A DNA stretch of 64,000 nt from Streptomyces sp. CG4 (GCF_041080655.1 NZ_CP163525.1:4278001-4342000), one strand, 5' to 3'. Shown: positions 51,507 through 60,291, numbered from the stretch's first letter. Notes: generated from the sequence alone by a model not told the origin. A program made the numbers and translations.

Positions 51507-52562
51507 TCAGCCTTGCCGAATCACCAGTCTGCCACCCTGGCGCTGGGCGACGACTCTGCCCGGGAGATTGATGGCTCCCTGACCGCGCCAGCCGGTGATC
51601 AGGCGGTCGACTTCCTCGATGTGCCGGGCGAACAGCGAACCGGCCGGAGCACCGGCCTCGATGGCCGCGCGGCGCAGGATCCGGCGGCGTACGGCGGGCG
51701 GGAGGGCGTAGAGCTTGGCGCATTCCAGCAGGCCCGTGGCGTCGCGTACGGAGGCCTCGGCCTGGCAGGCCCAGGCGTCGAGGGCGTCGGCGTCGTCGCG
51801 GGAGAGCTGGGCGGTGCGGGCGAGCGCCTCCACGACTCCTTTGCCGAGGGCCTTCTCCAGCGCGGGCAGGCCTTCGTGCCGGAGCCGGGAGCGGGTGTAG
51901 GCCGGGTCGGCGTTGTGCGGGTCGTCCCAGACCGGGAGCGACTGGGCCATGCAGGCCTTGCGGGCGGTCTGCCGGTCGAGCGCCAGGAAGGGCCGCCGGT
52001 AGCGGCCGCCGGCCCCCGAGACCGCGGCCATTCCGGACAGGGAGCGGATGCCGGAGCCGCGGGCGAGGCCCAGCAGGACGGTTTCGGCCTGGTCGTCGCG
52101 GGTGTGGCCGAGCAGGACCGTGGCGGCCCCGTGGCGTTCGGCCACGGCGTCGAGGGCGGCGTAGCGGGCGTCGCGGGCGGCGGCTTCCGGTCCGCCGTCG
52201 CGGCCGACGGTGACGGTGACGGACTCGACCGGGTCGAGGCCGAGTTCCCGCAGGCGCAGGGCCACTTCGTCGGCGCGGAGGCCGGAGCCGGGCTGGAGGC
52301 CGTGGTCGACGGTGACGCCTCCGGCGCGGATGCCGAGTCTGGGCGCCTCGAAGGCGAGGGCGGAGGCGAGGGCCATGGAGTCGGCGCCGCCGGAGCACGC
52401 GACGAGCACGAGCGGGGAGGGGGGCCGCTCGGCTGTCCGGTCCAGGCGCTCGCCGGTGGCCTGTCGGCCGAGCCCGCCGGGGGTGTGGAGGTCGTTGAGG
52501 ATGTCGTGGAGGACGCGGCGGACCGCCAGGCGTATCGCCGCGACCGCAGGATGGGGACCCAT
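51507..52562 (-). CDS. tilS: tRNA(Ile)-lysidine synthase
   Basis: TilS changes C34 of the CAU-anticodon isoleucine tRNA to lysidine so that AUA is read. The 351-residue protein has the PP-loop SGGADS at residues 57-62, HGLQPGSGLRADEVAL, LLGHTRDDQAETVLLGL and a C-terminal helical domain; the long C-terminal tRNA-binding extension of E. coli TilS is absent, as usual in actinobacteria. AAGGG stands 8 bases before the ATG. AUA codons are rare in this genome, but the enzyme remains essential. Confidence 0.95.
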   Translation of the reverse strand: MGPHPAVAAIRLAVRRVLHDILNDLHTPGGLGRQATGERLDRTAERPPSPLVLVACSGGADSMALASALAFEAPRLGIRAGGVTVDHGLQPGSGLRADEVALRLRELGLDPVESVTVTVGRDGGPEAAARDARYAALDAVAERHGAATVLLGHTRDDQAETVLLGLARGSGIRSLSGMAAVSGAGGRYRRPFLALDRQTARKACMAQSLPVWDDPHNADPAYTRSRLRHEGLPALEKALGKGVVEALARTAQLSRDDADALDAWACQAEASVRDATGLLECAKLYALPPAVRRRILRRAAIEAGAPAGSLFARHIEEVDRLITGWRGQGAINLPGRVVAQRQGGRLVIRQG

Positions 52563-52753
52563 GTCCGGTTCCCTTCATGAAGTTTTCGGGGGGTGAACCC
52601 GAGTCGGTCACTCAGAGTGTGTAGATGGTGACAGAACCAGGCGGTTCCCCGAGCATTGCACGCCTACGCATGGCTCACGGTCCCTCGGACGGGTGATTGG
52701 AGGGGCGTTCGCCTGCCGCAGGCCGGATTCCATTCACGACGTGTCCATGCCGT

Positions 52754-53887
52754 TCACGACTCGGCCTTGCGATGCACCCGCGCGACCCAGTCCGCCGGTT
52801 TGGCGATCTCCGCCTTGGTGGGAAGGGTGTTGGGCGAGGTCCACACGCGGTTGAAGCCGTCGGTGCCGACCTGCTCGACGACGGCTCGTACGAACCTCTC
52901 GCCGTCCCGGTACTGCCTCAGTTTGGCATCCAGACCCAGCAGCTTGCGCAGGGCGAGATCGAGACGGGAGGCGCCCTTGGCGCGACGCTGCTGGAACTTC
53001 TCGCGGATCTCCGAGACGGTCGGTACGACGCTGGGTCCGACGCCGTCCATGACGTAGTCGGCGTGCCCCTCCAGCAGGGACATGACGGCGGTGAGGCGGC
53101 TGAGGATCTCGCGCTGGGCCGGGGTCTGCACCAGTTCCACGAAGGAGCGGCCGCCGTCGTCCTCCTCGCCCTCGGGGCGGCCTCCGGCGAGGGACTGGGC
53201 GGCTTCCCTGATGCGCTCCAGGAAGGTCATCGGGTCGACGTCGGTCTCCGCCAAGAACGACTGGATTTCGCCCTCCAGGTGGTCGCGCAGCCAGGGCACG
53301 GCCGTGAACTGGGTGCGGTGGGTCTCCTCGTGCAGGCACACCCAGAGGCGGAAGTCGTGCGGCTCGACGTCGAGTTCGCGCTCGACGTGGACGATGTTGG
53401 GGGCGACGAGCAGGAGGCGGCCGCCGCCGCTCTCGCCGGCGGGGAGGTCGCGGCCGGCGGGGGCGAAGGTCTCGTACTGGCCGAGGACGCGGGAGGACAG
53501 GAACGAGAGCAGCATGCCCAGTTCCACGCCGGTGACCTTGCCGCCGACGGTGCCGAGGACCGCGCTGCCGGCGCTGCCGGCGCGGCGTTCCTGCATCTTC
53601 TCCAGGAGCGGTTTGAGGATCTCGCGGAAGCCGGCGACGTTGGCGCGGACCCAGCCGGGGCGGTCGACCACGAGGACCGGGGTGTCGTGGGTCTCCTCTG
53701 TGCCCATACGAGTGAAGCCCCGGACGTGTTCCTCCGAGGCTTTCGCGTGCCGGCGCAGCTCCGCGACGACGGCGCGTGCCTCGTCACGGCTGACGTCGGG
53801 GCCCGGCCGTACGAGCCGCGTCGCGGTTGCCACCGCGAGGTTCCAGTCGACCATCCCGGGAGATGTGGTGCCACCGAAGCCAGTCAT
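52754..53887 (-). CDS. DUF2342 zinc-dependent metalloprotease-like protein
   Basis: A 377-residue protein of the actinobacterial DUF2342 group. It has a metalloprotease-type HEETH at residues 186-190 in LWVCLHEETHRTQFTAVPWLRDHL and a downstream glutamate in EGHADYVMDGVG, the plan of zinc peptidases. It has no signal peptide or membrane helix, so it acts in the cytoplasm; substrates are unknown. On the minus strand TACGGT ends 7 bases before the ATG at 53887, giving a leaderless-type start. It lies between dacB and tilS, in the same direction. Confidence 0.86.
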   Translation of the reverse strand: MTGFGGTTSPGMVDWNLAVATATRLVRPGPDVSRDEARAVVAELRRHAKASEEHVRGFTRMGTEETHDTPVLVVDRPGWVRANVAGFREILKPLLEKMQERRAGSAGSAVLGTVGGKVTGVELGMLLSFLSSRVLGQYETFAPAGRDLPAGESGGGRLLLVAPNIVHVERELDVEPHDFRLWVCLHEETHRTQFTAVPWLRDHLEGEIQSFLAETDVDPMTFLERIREAAQSLAGGRPEGEEDDGGRSFVELVQTPAQREILSRLTAVMSLLEGHADYVMDGVGPSVVPTVSEIREKFQQRRAKGASRLDLALRKLLGLDAKLRQYRDGERFVRAVVEQVGTDGFNRVWTSPNTLPTKAEIAKPADWVARVHRKAES

Positions 53888-53900
53888 GCTGTCAACCGTA
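53888..53900 (-). promoter_or_regulatory. Leaderless-type promoter of the metalloprotease gene
   Basis: Minus-strand TACGGT (53900-53895), 7 bases, ATG at 53887; no ribosome site. Confidence 0.5.
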
Positions 53901-53986
53901 CGGGACCGCTCCCGCTTGGGGCAGGCCATGAGGGGTGGCAGGGGCGGGGGTCGTCGGGCGGGCACCCGGCACGGCAGCGGGATCCG

Positions 53987-55588
53987 CTACCTGCAGCCGC
54001 AGTTCGCCAGTGCCGTCGCCGTCTTGTCCAGGGCCGACTCGGCCTCCGTGGGGCTGGTCGTGCCGGAGGCCATGAAGGCGAAGGCCAGGAGGTGGCCGTC
54101 GGCGTCCACGACCGTGCCGGCGAGGGTGTTCACCCCGGTCAGGGTGCCGGTCTTGGCGCGTACGACGCCTGCCGCGCTGTCGGTGTAGCGGTCGGCGAGG
54201 GTGCCGGTGAAGCCGGCCACGGGCAGGCCGGTGAGGACGGGGCGCAGGCCGGGGCGTTCGGGGTCGCCGGCCGTGACGAGGAGGCCGGTCAGGAGGCCGG
54301 CGGTGAGCCGGTCGTCGCGGTCGAGGCCGCTGCCGTCGTGGAAGGAGGCGCCGGACATCGGCAGGCCGAGCTTGGTCAGCCGTGCGGAGATCGCCTTGGC
54401 GCCGCCGTCGAAGCTGCCGGGTTCGCCGCTGGCGAGGGCCGTCTGGCGGGCCAGGTGCTCGGCGATGTCGTTGTCGCTGTTGGTCAGCATGCGCTCGACC
54501 AGGGTGGACAGCGGGGGCGAGGAGACCGTGGCGAGGGTCTCCGCGCGCGTGCTGGCCTTGGAGGGGCCGGGCGGTGTGGTGGTGATGCCGGCGGCGTCCA
54601 GGAAGCCCGCGAACTCGCCGGCCGCCGCCTGCGCCGGGTCGCTCGCGCGGGCTGCCGGACCGCTGGTGGAGTCGTCGGCGCGGCCCTCGTCGGCGGTGAG
54701 GGCGCTCACGGGTGCCAGGTTGTCGTTGACGCCGATGGGGTGCAGGGCGGGGCCGGAGTAGAGGGTCGTGTCGTAGGAGAGCGTGACCTTGTGGATGCCG
54801 CGCCGCTGAAGTGCCTTCGCGGCGTTCGCGGCCAGCGTGCGCAGGCTGGCCCAGCCGTCGGACGCCTCGTGCGCGGTGAGGGTGGGGTCGCCGCCACCGA
54901 CCAGGACGAGTTCGCCGGTGTCGGGTTCGAGGGCCGCGCGCGTGGTGAGGCGGTGGTCGGGGCCCAGGGCGGACAGGGCGGCGACCGCGGTGGCGATCTT
55001 GGTCGTGGAGGCCGGGGTGAGGGCTTTGTCGGCGCCGGCGTCGTACACGCGCGTGCCGGTGGCCACGTCGACGACGGCGGCCGTGTGCGTGTCGCCCAGC
55101 GCGGAGGCGCTCAGAAGGGGCCCCAGGACGTCGGAGAAGGCTTTTCCGCCCGGGGCGGCCTGCAGGGTGCCGGCGGCGCTCCTCGCGGCGTCCAGGCCCA
55201 CCAGGACGGGCGCGGCGCTCGGCGCGGGCCGGGGCGCCCCCGCCGCCGTACCGGATCCGCCGTGATCTGCGCCACCTGACCGCTGCAGGGCGACCGCCCG
55301 GTCCCGCTCGGCCGTACGCTGACCGTCGGCGTCCCAGGGGCCGGCCACGGTCACCACGCCGGCGGCGAGTGCGAGGCCGGCGGTGGCGGCGCCCGCAGTG
55401 TACTGCCAGGTCCTGACGGACCGGGGACGCCGCAGGTGCGGGGGGCGGGGCCCACGGGCCCGGGTCCACCGTGCGAGGTGCGGTTTCGCGGCCGTCGCGG
55501 CCCGCGCCAGACGCGGTCGTACGGCGTTCGCGATCCGCTCCAGCTGCGGTCCCGCGGCTCGCCAAGGCCTCAGCTCTGGCACGACCAC
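53987..55588 (-). CDS. dacB: D-alanyl-D-alanine carboxypeptidase/endopeptidase (PBP4-type)
   Basis: A class C low-molecular-weight penicillin-binding protein that trims or cuts wall cross-links. The 533-residue product has a long basic cytoplasmic N-terminus, one membrane helix (TAGAATAGLALAAGVVTVAG) and the peptidase S13 domain: SxxK at S194-TT-K197 in TPASTTKIAT, SDN in MLTNSDNDIAEHL, and KTGTLTG near the end. The long N-terminal arm is unusual for PBP4. It is divergent from ppa, with 79 bases between the starts. GAAAGGGG precedes the GTG at 55588. Confidence 0.93.
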   Translation of the reverse strand: MVVPELRPWRAAGPQLERIANAVRPRLARAATAAKPHLARWTRARGPRPPHLRRPRSVRTWQYTAGAATAGLALAAGVVTVAGPWDADGQRTAERDRAVALQRSGGADHGGSGTAAGAPRPAPSAAPVLVGLDAARSAAGTLQAAPGGKAFSDVLGPLLSASALGDTHTAAVVDVATGTRVYDAGADKALTPASTTKIATAVAALSALGPDHRLTTRAALEPDTGELVLVGGGDPTLTAHEASDGWASLRTLAANAAKALQRRGIHKVTLSYDTTLYSGPALHPIGVNDNLAPVSALTADEGRADDSTSGPAARASDPAQAAAGEFAGFLDAAGITTTPPGPSKASTRAETLATVSSPPLSTLVERMLTNSDNDIAEHLARQTALASGEPGSFDGGAKAISARLTKLGLPMSGASFHDGSGLDRDDRLTAGLLTGLLVTAGDPERPGLRPVLTGLPVAGFTGTLADRYTDSAAGVVRAKTGTLTGVNTLAGTVVDADGHLLAFAFMASGTTSPTEAESALDKTATALANCGCR

Positions 55589-55667
55589 CAGCCCCTTTCG
55601 CGATCACACACGTGCGTGAGGGACACTTAACCACCAGAACTATGTGCTGATCATGGAGGAGCCACCG

Positions 55668-56159
55668 GTGGAGTTCGACGTCACGATCGAGATCCCGAAG
55701 GGTTCGCGCAACAAGTACGAGGTGGATCACGAGACGGGTCGGATCCGCCTGGACCGTCGTCTCTTCACCTCGACCGCCTACCCGACCGACTACGGCTTCG
55801 TCGAGAACACCCTCGGCGAGGACGGCGACCCGCTGGACGCGCTGGTCATCCTGGACGAGCCGACCTTCCCGGGCTGCCTCATCAAGTGCCGTGCGATCGG
55901 CATGTTCCGGATGACGGACGAGGCCGGCGGCGACGACAAGCTGCTGTGCGTTCCGGCCACCGACCCGCGGGTGGAGCACCTGCGCGACATCCACCACGTG
56001 TCGGAGTTCGACCGCCTGGAGATCCAGCACTTCTTCGAGGTGTACAAGGACCTGGAGCCCGGCAAGTCGGTCGAGGGTGCCAACTGGGTGGGCCGCACGG
56101 ACGCCGAGGTCGAGATCGAGCGGTCCTACAAGCGCTTCAAGGAGCAGGGCGGCCACTGA
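55668..56159 (+). CDS. ppa: Inorganic pyrophosphatase
   Basis: Ppa splits pyrophosphate and drives biosynthesis. The 163-residue family I enzyme shows EIPKGSRNKYEVDHETG, the metal-binding EDGDPLDALVILDEP and KDLEPGK, all catalytic aspartates being present. GTG 55668 follows GGAGGA by 7 bases; the ATG at 55644 lies upstream of that site and is not used. A terminator-like hairpin follows. Ppa is essential in most bacteria. Confidence 0.97.
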   Translation: MEFDVTIEIPKGSRNKYEVDHETGRIRLDRRLFTSTAYPTDYGFVENTLGEDGDPLDALVILDEPTFPGCLIKCRAIGMFRMTDEAGGDDKLLCVPATDPRVEHLRDIHHVSEFDRLEIQHFFEVYKDLEPGKSVEGANWVGRTDAEVEIERSYKRFKEQGGH

Positions 56160-56189
56160 CGCCCCTACGGCGCCGTTTCAGGCGTCTTC

Positions 56190-56231
56190 TGCGAAACGGG
56201 TCTCACGCGTGCGCGTGCGGCCCTTTTCGCA
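56190..56231 (+). terminator. ppa terminator
   Basis: TGCGAAACGGG (56190-56200) pairs with CCCTTTTCGCA (56221-56231) with one mismatch; the right arm supplies a T run. Confidence 0.65.
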
Positions 56232-56313
56232 TGCACGCACCCGTGCGGACTCGTCCGGGTGTCCATGCGCATACTGAGGCCAGCGGAAGGTGTCGTTCAG
56301 GGAGCGGTGCGAG

Positions 56314-57969
56314 GTGACGGAGGCGGAGGACCGCAAGCCCCGGTCGGACGAGGCGCGGTACGACCCGGAGATCACGTCCGAGTTCGCCATTCCCGCCGGG
56401 CTCGACGTCCCGAGGACGGTTCTCGAACCGGAGACGACCTCCGAGTTCGCGGTGCCGGAGGGGCTGCAGACGCCGGAGCCGCCGAGCGCCGAGCCGGAGG
56501 GGTCGGCGTTCAGCCCGCCGAGCACCTACAGCGCCAAGGACACCCTGATCGCGTTCACTCCGGCCACCGGAGTGCCGCTGGTCAGCCTGGTCAAGGACGC
56601 CCCCTGGCAGGACCGGATGCGCACGATGCTGCGCATGCCGGTGGCCGAGCGGCCCGCCCCGGAGCACGTGCAGCGCCACGAGGAGGAGGGCCCGGCCGTT
56701 CCGCGCGTCCTCGACCTGACCCTGCGCATCGGGGAGCTGCTGCTGGCCGGCGGTGAGGGCGCGGAGGACGTGGAGGCCGCGATGTTCGCGGTGTGCCGCT
56801 CCTACGGCCTGGACCGCTGCGAGCCGAACGTCACCTTCACCCTGCTGTCCATCTCGCACCAGCCGTCGCTGGTGGAGGACCCGGTGACGGCGTCGCGGAC
56901 GGTACGCCGGCGGGGCACCGACTACACCCGGCTCTCAGCCGTGTTCCGGCTGGTGGACGACCTGACCGACCCGGAGGCCCATGTCTCCCTGGAGGAGGCC
57001 TACCGGCGGCTGGCGGAGATCCGCCGCAACCGGCACCCCTATCCCGGCTGGGCACTGACCCTGGCCAGCGGTCTGCTGGCCGGTGCGGCCTCCACGCTGG
57101 TCGGCGGTGATCTGATCGTGTTCGTCGCGGCCGCCCTCGGCGCGATGCTCGGCGACCGGCTGGCCTGGCTGTGTGCCGGGCGCGGACTGCCCGAGTTCTA
57201 CCAGTTCACGGTGGCCGCGATGCCGCCCGCGGCGATCGGGGTGGCGTTCGCGCTGGCCCACATCGACGTCAAGGCGGCCGCCGTCGTCACCGGTGGACTG
57301 TTCGCCCTGCTGCCCGGGCGGGCCCTGGTGGCGGGCGTGCAGGACGGTCTGACCGGCTTCTACATCACCGCCGCGGCCCGCCTGCTGGAGGTCCTGTACT
57401 TCTTCGTCGGCATCGTCGCCGGCGTGCTGGTCGTCCTGTACTTCGGCGTGAAGGTCGGCGGCAAGCTCAACCCGGACGCGGCGCTCATCATCAACGAGCG
57501 GCCGCTGATCCAGATCGCGGCCTCCATGCTGCTGTCGCTGACGTTCGCGGTGCTGCTGCAGCAGGAGCGCTCGACCGTGCTGTGGGTGACGCTCAACGGG
57601 GGCGTGGCGTGGACGGTGTACGGGGCGATGCACTACGTCGGCGACATCTCGCCGGTGGCGTCCACGTTCGTGGCGGCGGGGCTGGTGGGTCTCTTCGGGC
57701 AGCTGCTGTCGCGGTACCGGTTCGCGTCGGCGCTGCCGTATACGACGGCGGCGATCGGGCCGCTGCTGCCCGGCTCCGCCACGTATTTCGGGCTGCTGAG
57801 CATGGCGCAGAACGAGGTGGACAAGGGGCTGGTGTCGCTGGCCAACGCGGCGTCGCTGGCCATGGCCATCGCGATCGGGGTCAATCTGGGGTCGGAGATC
57901 TTCCGGCTGTTCCTGCGGGTCGGCTCCCCCGGGAAGCGCCGCGCTGCCAAGCGGACCAGGGGTTTCTAG
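56314..57969 (+). CDS. ThrE-family threonine/serine exporter
   Basis: A 551-residue membrane protein with the ThrE N-terminal domain (LDLTLRIGELLLAGGEGAEDVEAAMFAVCRSYGL, FTLLSISHQPSLVEDPVT) and ten membrane helices in two halves (PF06738 and PF12821). ThrE of Corynebacterium exports threonine and serine. Before it lies a soluble tail of about 100 residues with a twofold motif, TSEFAIPAGLDVP and TSEFAVPEGLQTP. GTG 56314 is chosen for GGGAG about 9 bases upstream; GTG 56290 is an alternative. Transcribed alone; faces the DedA gene. Confidence 0.88.
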   Translation: MTEAEDRKPRSDEARYDPEITSEFAIPAGLDVPRTVLEPETTSEFAVPEGLQTPEPPSAEPEGSAFSPPSTYSAKDTLIAFTPATGVPLVSLVKDAPWQDRMRTMLRMPVAERPAPEHVQRHEEEGPAVPRVLDLTLRIGELLLAGGEGAEDVEAAMFAVCRSYGLDRCEPNVTFTLLSISHQPSLVEDPVTASRTVRRRGTDYTRLSAVFRLVDDLTDPEAHVSLEEAYRRLAEIRRNRHPYPGWALTLASGLLAGAASTLVGGDLIVFVAAALGAMLGDRLAWLCAGRGLPEFYQFTVAAMPPAAIGVAFALAHIDVKAAAVVTGGLFALLPGRALVAGVQDGLTGFYITAAARLLEVLYFFVGIVAGVLVVLYFGVKVGGKLNPDAALIINERPLIQIAASMLLSLTFAVLLQQERSTVLWVTLNGGVAWTVYGAMHYVGDISPVASTFVAAGLVGLFGQLLSRYRFASALPYTTAAIGPLLPGSATYFGLLSMAQNEVDKGLVSLANAASLAMAIAIGVNLGSEIFRLFLRVGSPGKRRAAKRTRGF

Positions 57970-57999
57970 GGCCCGGGACCCCCAGACCCCTGGCATTGG

Positions 58000-58923
58000 C
58001 TACTGCTGGCGGTAGTCGTACGGGTACTGCTGCTGCGCGTCCTGCTGCCCGTACCCGTACTGCTGCTGCGGATGCTGCTGCTCGTACTGCTGCTGCGGGT
58101 AGTGCTGCTGGTACTGCTGCTGGTCGTAGTACTGCTGGTTCCAGTCCTGCTGCTGGGGCTGCTGGTACGGCTGCTGCTCGTACTCGTTGCCGTAGTGCTG
58201 CTCCGGCTCGATGCGGCGCAGCTGGGTCGTCGCGGCGTCCATGGCCGGCGGGGCCGGGCGGGACGCCTCCGGCATCTGCTGCGGGGCCCTCTTCGCCGCC
58301 TTCTTCTCCTTGCCGCGGGCGCGCAGGAACTCGATGGCGATCGGGACCACGGAGACGAGGACGATCAGGATCAGGATCGCCTCGATGTTGTTCTTGACGA
58401 AGCCGATGTTGCCGAGCCAGGAGCCGAGCAGGGTGACGCCCGCGCCCCACAGGGCGCCGCCGATGACGTTGAAGATCAGGAACGAGCGGTACTTCATGCC
58501 GCTGACGCCCGCGATGATCGGCGTGAACGTGCGCACCACCGGCACGAAGCGGGCCAGGACCAGGGACTTCGGGCCGTACTTCTCGAAGAACTCGTGGGCC
58601 TTGGTGACGTTCTCCTGCTTGAACAGGCGGGAGTCCGGGCGGTTGAACAGGGACGGGCCGACCTTCTTGCCGAACATGTAGCCCGCCTGGTCGCCGAGGA
58701 TCGCGGCGAGACAGATCAGGGCGATCGCACCCCACAGCGGGAAGTTCAGCTGGTGCGAGGTGATCAGCAGGCCGCAGGTGAAGAGCAGCGAGTCACCGGG
58801 CAGAAAGAACCCGATGAGCAGGCCGGACTCGGCGAAGACGACGAGCAGCAGGCCCCAGATGCCGAAGTTGTCCAGCAGAGTGTTGGGATCGAGCCAGCTC
58901 GGGCCGAGGGCAAGTGTCATCAC
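58000..58923 (-). CDS. DedA-family membrane protein with Gln/Tyr-rich tail
   Basis: A 307-residue DedA/SNARE-associated protein, thought to move lipids such as undecaprenyl phosphate or phosphatidylethanolamine across the membrane. VFAESGLLIGFFLPGDSLLFT, ILGDQAGYMFGKKVG, KYGPKSLVLARFVPVVRTFTPIIAGVSGM and four or more membrane helices support this. The last 75 residues are almost only Gln and Tyr with some Pro, His and Gly (QQQYEQQHPQQQYGYGQQD), encoded by CTG/TAC-rich units at 58010-58200. AGGAG is 9 bases before the GTG at 58923; ATG 58920 also possible. Confidence 0.9.
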   Translation of the reverse strand: MMTLALGPSWLDPNTLLDNFGIWGLLLVVFAESGLLIGFFLPGDSLLFTCGLLITSHQLNFPLWGAIALICLAAILGDQAGYMFGKKVGPSLFNRPDSRLFKQENVTKAHEFFEKYGPKSLVLARFVPVVRTFTPIIAGVSGMKYRSFLIFNVIGGALWGAGVTLLGSWLGNIGFVKNNIEAILILIVLVSVVPIAIEFLRARGKEKKAAKRAPQQMPEASRPAPPAMDAATTQLRRIEPEQHYGNEYEQQPYQQPQQQDWNQQYYDQQQYQQHYPQQQYEQQHPQQQYGYGQQDAQQQYPYDYRQQ

Positions 58924-59065
58924 GGGTCCGGGCTCCTGAGGGGGTGAAGGCGGCTACGGCGTCCATGTGAAGGCCGCACAAAACTATCAACGTGATGTGA
59001 CCGCCCCAGGTTCCACCGGTGTCTCCAGGATGCACTGTGGGATGACTGAGAGAAAGCTGTGATGC

Positions 59066-59431
59066 ATGGGACTCGAGGACTACGGCGGCGGCCAGGGGCC
59101 GCAGCCTGACGTACTGGTCGTGACCACGAACGACGTGCCCGGACACCGGGTGCAGGAGGTGATCGGTGAGGTCTTCGGACTCACCGTGCGCTCCCGGCAC
59201 CTCGGCAGCCAGATCGGCGCCGGGCTGAAGTCGATGATCGGCGGCGAGCTCAAGGGGCTCACCAAGACGCTCGTGCAGACCCGCAACCAGGCCATGGAGC
59301 GCCTGGTGGAGCAGGCACGCGCGCGTGGTGCCAACGGCGTGCTGGCGTTCCGGTTCGACGTGACCGAGGCCGCCGACGTGGGCACGGAGGTGTGCGCCTA
59401 CGGCACGGCGGTGGTCCTGGCCCGGGAGTGA
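59066..59431 (+). CDS. YbjQ-family (DUF74) protein
   Basis: A 121-residue soluble protein: VLVVTTNDVPGHRVQEVIGEVFGLTVRSRHLGSQIGAGLKSMIGGELKG, then RNQAMERLVEQARARGANGVLAFRFDV and an end with VGTEVCAYGTAVVL. This is the YbjQ/UPF0145 fold, a pentamer of unknown function, sometimes called heavy-metal-binding. Ribosome site weak; an ATG at 59066 is the best start. Its end lies inside a 13-bp-stem hairpin shared with tipA. Confidence 0.87.
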   Translation: MGLEDYGGGQGPQPDVLVVTTNDVPGHRVQEVIGEVFGLTVRSRHLGSQIGAGLKSMIGGELKGLTKTLVQTRNQAMERLVEQARARGANGVLAFRFDVTEAADVGTEVCAYGTAVVLARE

Positions 59432-59446
59432 GCCCCGGGCCAGGAC
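59414..59446. terminator. 13-bp perfect hairpin between ybjQ-like gene and tipA
   Basis: GTCCTGGCCCGGG (59414-59426) and CCCGGGCCAGGAC (59434-59446) pair perfectly; the loop AGTGAGC contains most of the plus-strand stop codon. It ends just before the tipA stop region at 59448. Confidence 0.85.
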
Positions 59447-59447
59447 G

Positions 59448-60212
59448 TCAGGACGCGGTGTGCCGGTCGGCGTTGGCGAGGATCGCGTCGTGCAGGTGCT
59501 CGGCGAGCCCGGGGCGCATGGCGTCGTAGTACGCCTTGAAGCGCTCGTCGGAGACGTACATCTCCGCGAAGCACCGGTGCATCTCGTACGGCACCTCGAA
59601 GTAGTACCTGCTGACGTGCTGCCGGTGCTCCTCGGCCAGGTCCATGGCCGCCTCGCCGGCCGGCTGCTCTCCGGCGGCGACCAGGGCGGCGTACCGCTCG
59701 CCCCAGTCGTCGACCTCGGCCTGGATGCGCTTCCAGTCCTCCTTGGTGTAGGTGGCGGCGCGGCGCTGCGACTCGGCGTACGCCTCGGTGTCGCCCCAGC
59801 GCTGCTCGGCCTCCTCGCGGTACTGCTCGGGGTCCTTGTCCCCGAAGACCTCGAACCGCTCCTCCGGCGTGAGGTTGATGCCCATCTTGCGTGCCTCCAT
59901 GGCGTGCTCCACGGCCGCGGCCATCTTCTGCAGCTTCTCGATCCGGGCGGTCAGCAGTTCGTGCTGGCGGCGCAGGTGTGCGCGCGGGTCCACGTCCGGG
60001 TCGTCGAGCAGGGCCGCGACCTCGTCGAGCGGGAAGCCGAGCTCCCGGTAGAACAGGATCTGCTGGAGCCGGTCGAGATCGGCGTCGTTGTAGCGCCGGT
60101 GGCCGGCGTACGTGCGCTCGCTGGGCACGAGCAGGCCGATCTCGTCGTAGTGGTGCAGGGTGCGCACCGTGATCCCGGCGAACCCCGCGACCTGTCCCAC
60201 GGAGTAGCTCAT
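59448..60212 (-). CDS. tipA: Thiopeptide-binding MerR-type regulator TipAL, with internal TipAS start
   Basis: A 254-residue MerR-family activator. The winged helix is SVGQVAGFAGITVRTLHHYDEIGLLVPSERTYAGHRRY; a dimer helix follows, then the TipAS domain starting at M110 in MGINLTPEERFEVFG, which in S. lividans is also made alone (59885-59448 here). TipAS traps thiopeptides covalently through C214; here residue 214 is Cys (EMHRCFAEMYVSDERF), while the second cysteine of S. lividans, C207 in my recollection, is Val. AAGGAG stands 7 bases before the ATG at 60212. The promoter upstream has the tipA operator. The call is supported by sequence, internal start and promoter together. Confidence 0.95.
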   Translation of the reverse strand: MSYSVGQVAGFAGITVRTLHHYDEIGLLVPSERTYAGHRRYNDADLDRLQQILFYRELGFPLDEVAALLDDPDVDPRAHLRRQHELLTARIEKLQKMAAAVEHAMEARKMGINLTPEERFEVFGDKDPEQYREEAEQRWGDTEAYAESQRRAATYTKEDWKRIQAEVDDWGERYAALVAAGEQPAGEAAMDLAEEHRQHVSRYYFEVPYEMHRCFAEMYVSDERFKAYYDAMRPGLAEHLHDAILANADRHTAS

Positions 60213-60243
60213 TCTTCCGCTCCTTGTCGTCGGTACGCCCTCC

Positions 60244-60274
60244 ACGCTGCGGCCTCACGTCACGTGAGGTGCAA
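60244..60274 (-). promoter_or_regulatory. tipA promoter with MerR-type 19-bp spacer and palindrome
   Basis: Minus strand: TTGCAC (60274-60269), 19 bases, CAGCGT (60249-60244). The spacer holds the 17-bp palindrome CCTCACGTCACGTGAGG (60253-60269 on plus). The long spacer and palindrome are those of the S. lividans tipA promoter, which TipAL activates by twisting DNA. Confidence 0.85.
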
Positions 60275-60291
60275 GCCGGTTTCTGCTCGCG

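Noticed and set aside
48580..51582. 1,000-codon open frame opposite ftsH and hpt
   Set aside because: Antisense shadow of clear ftsH and hpt coding; low-complexity translation.
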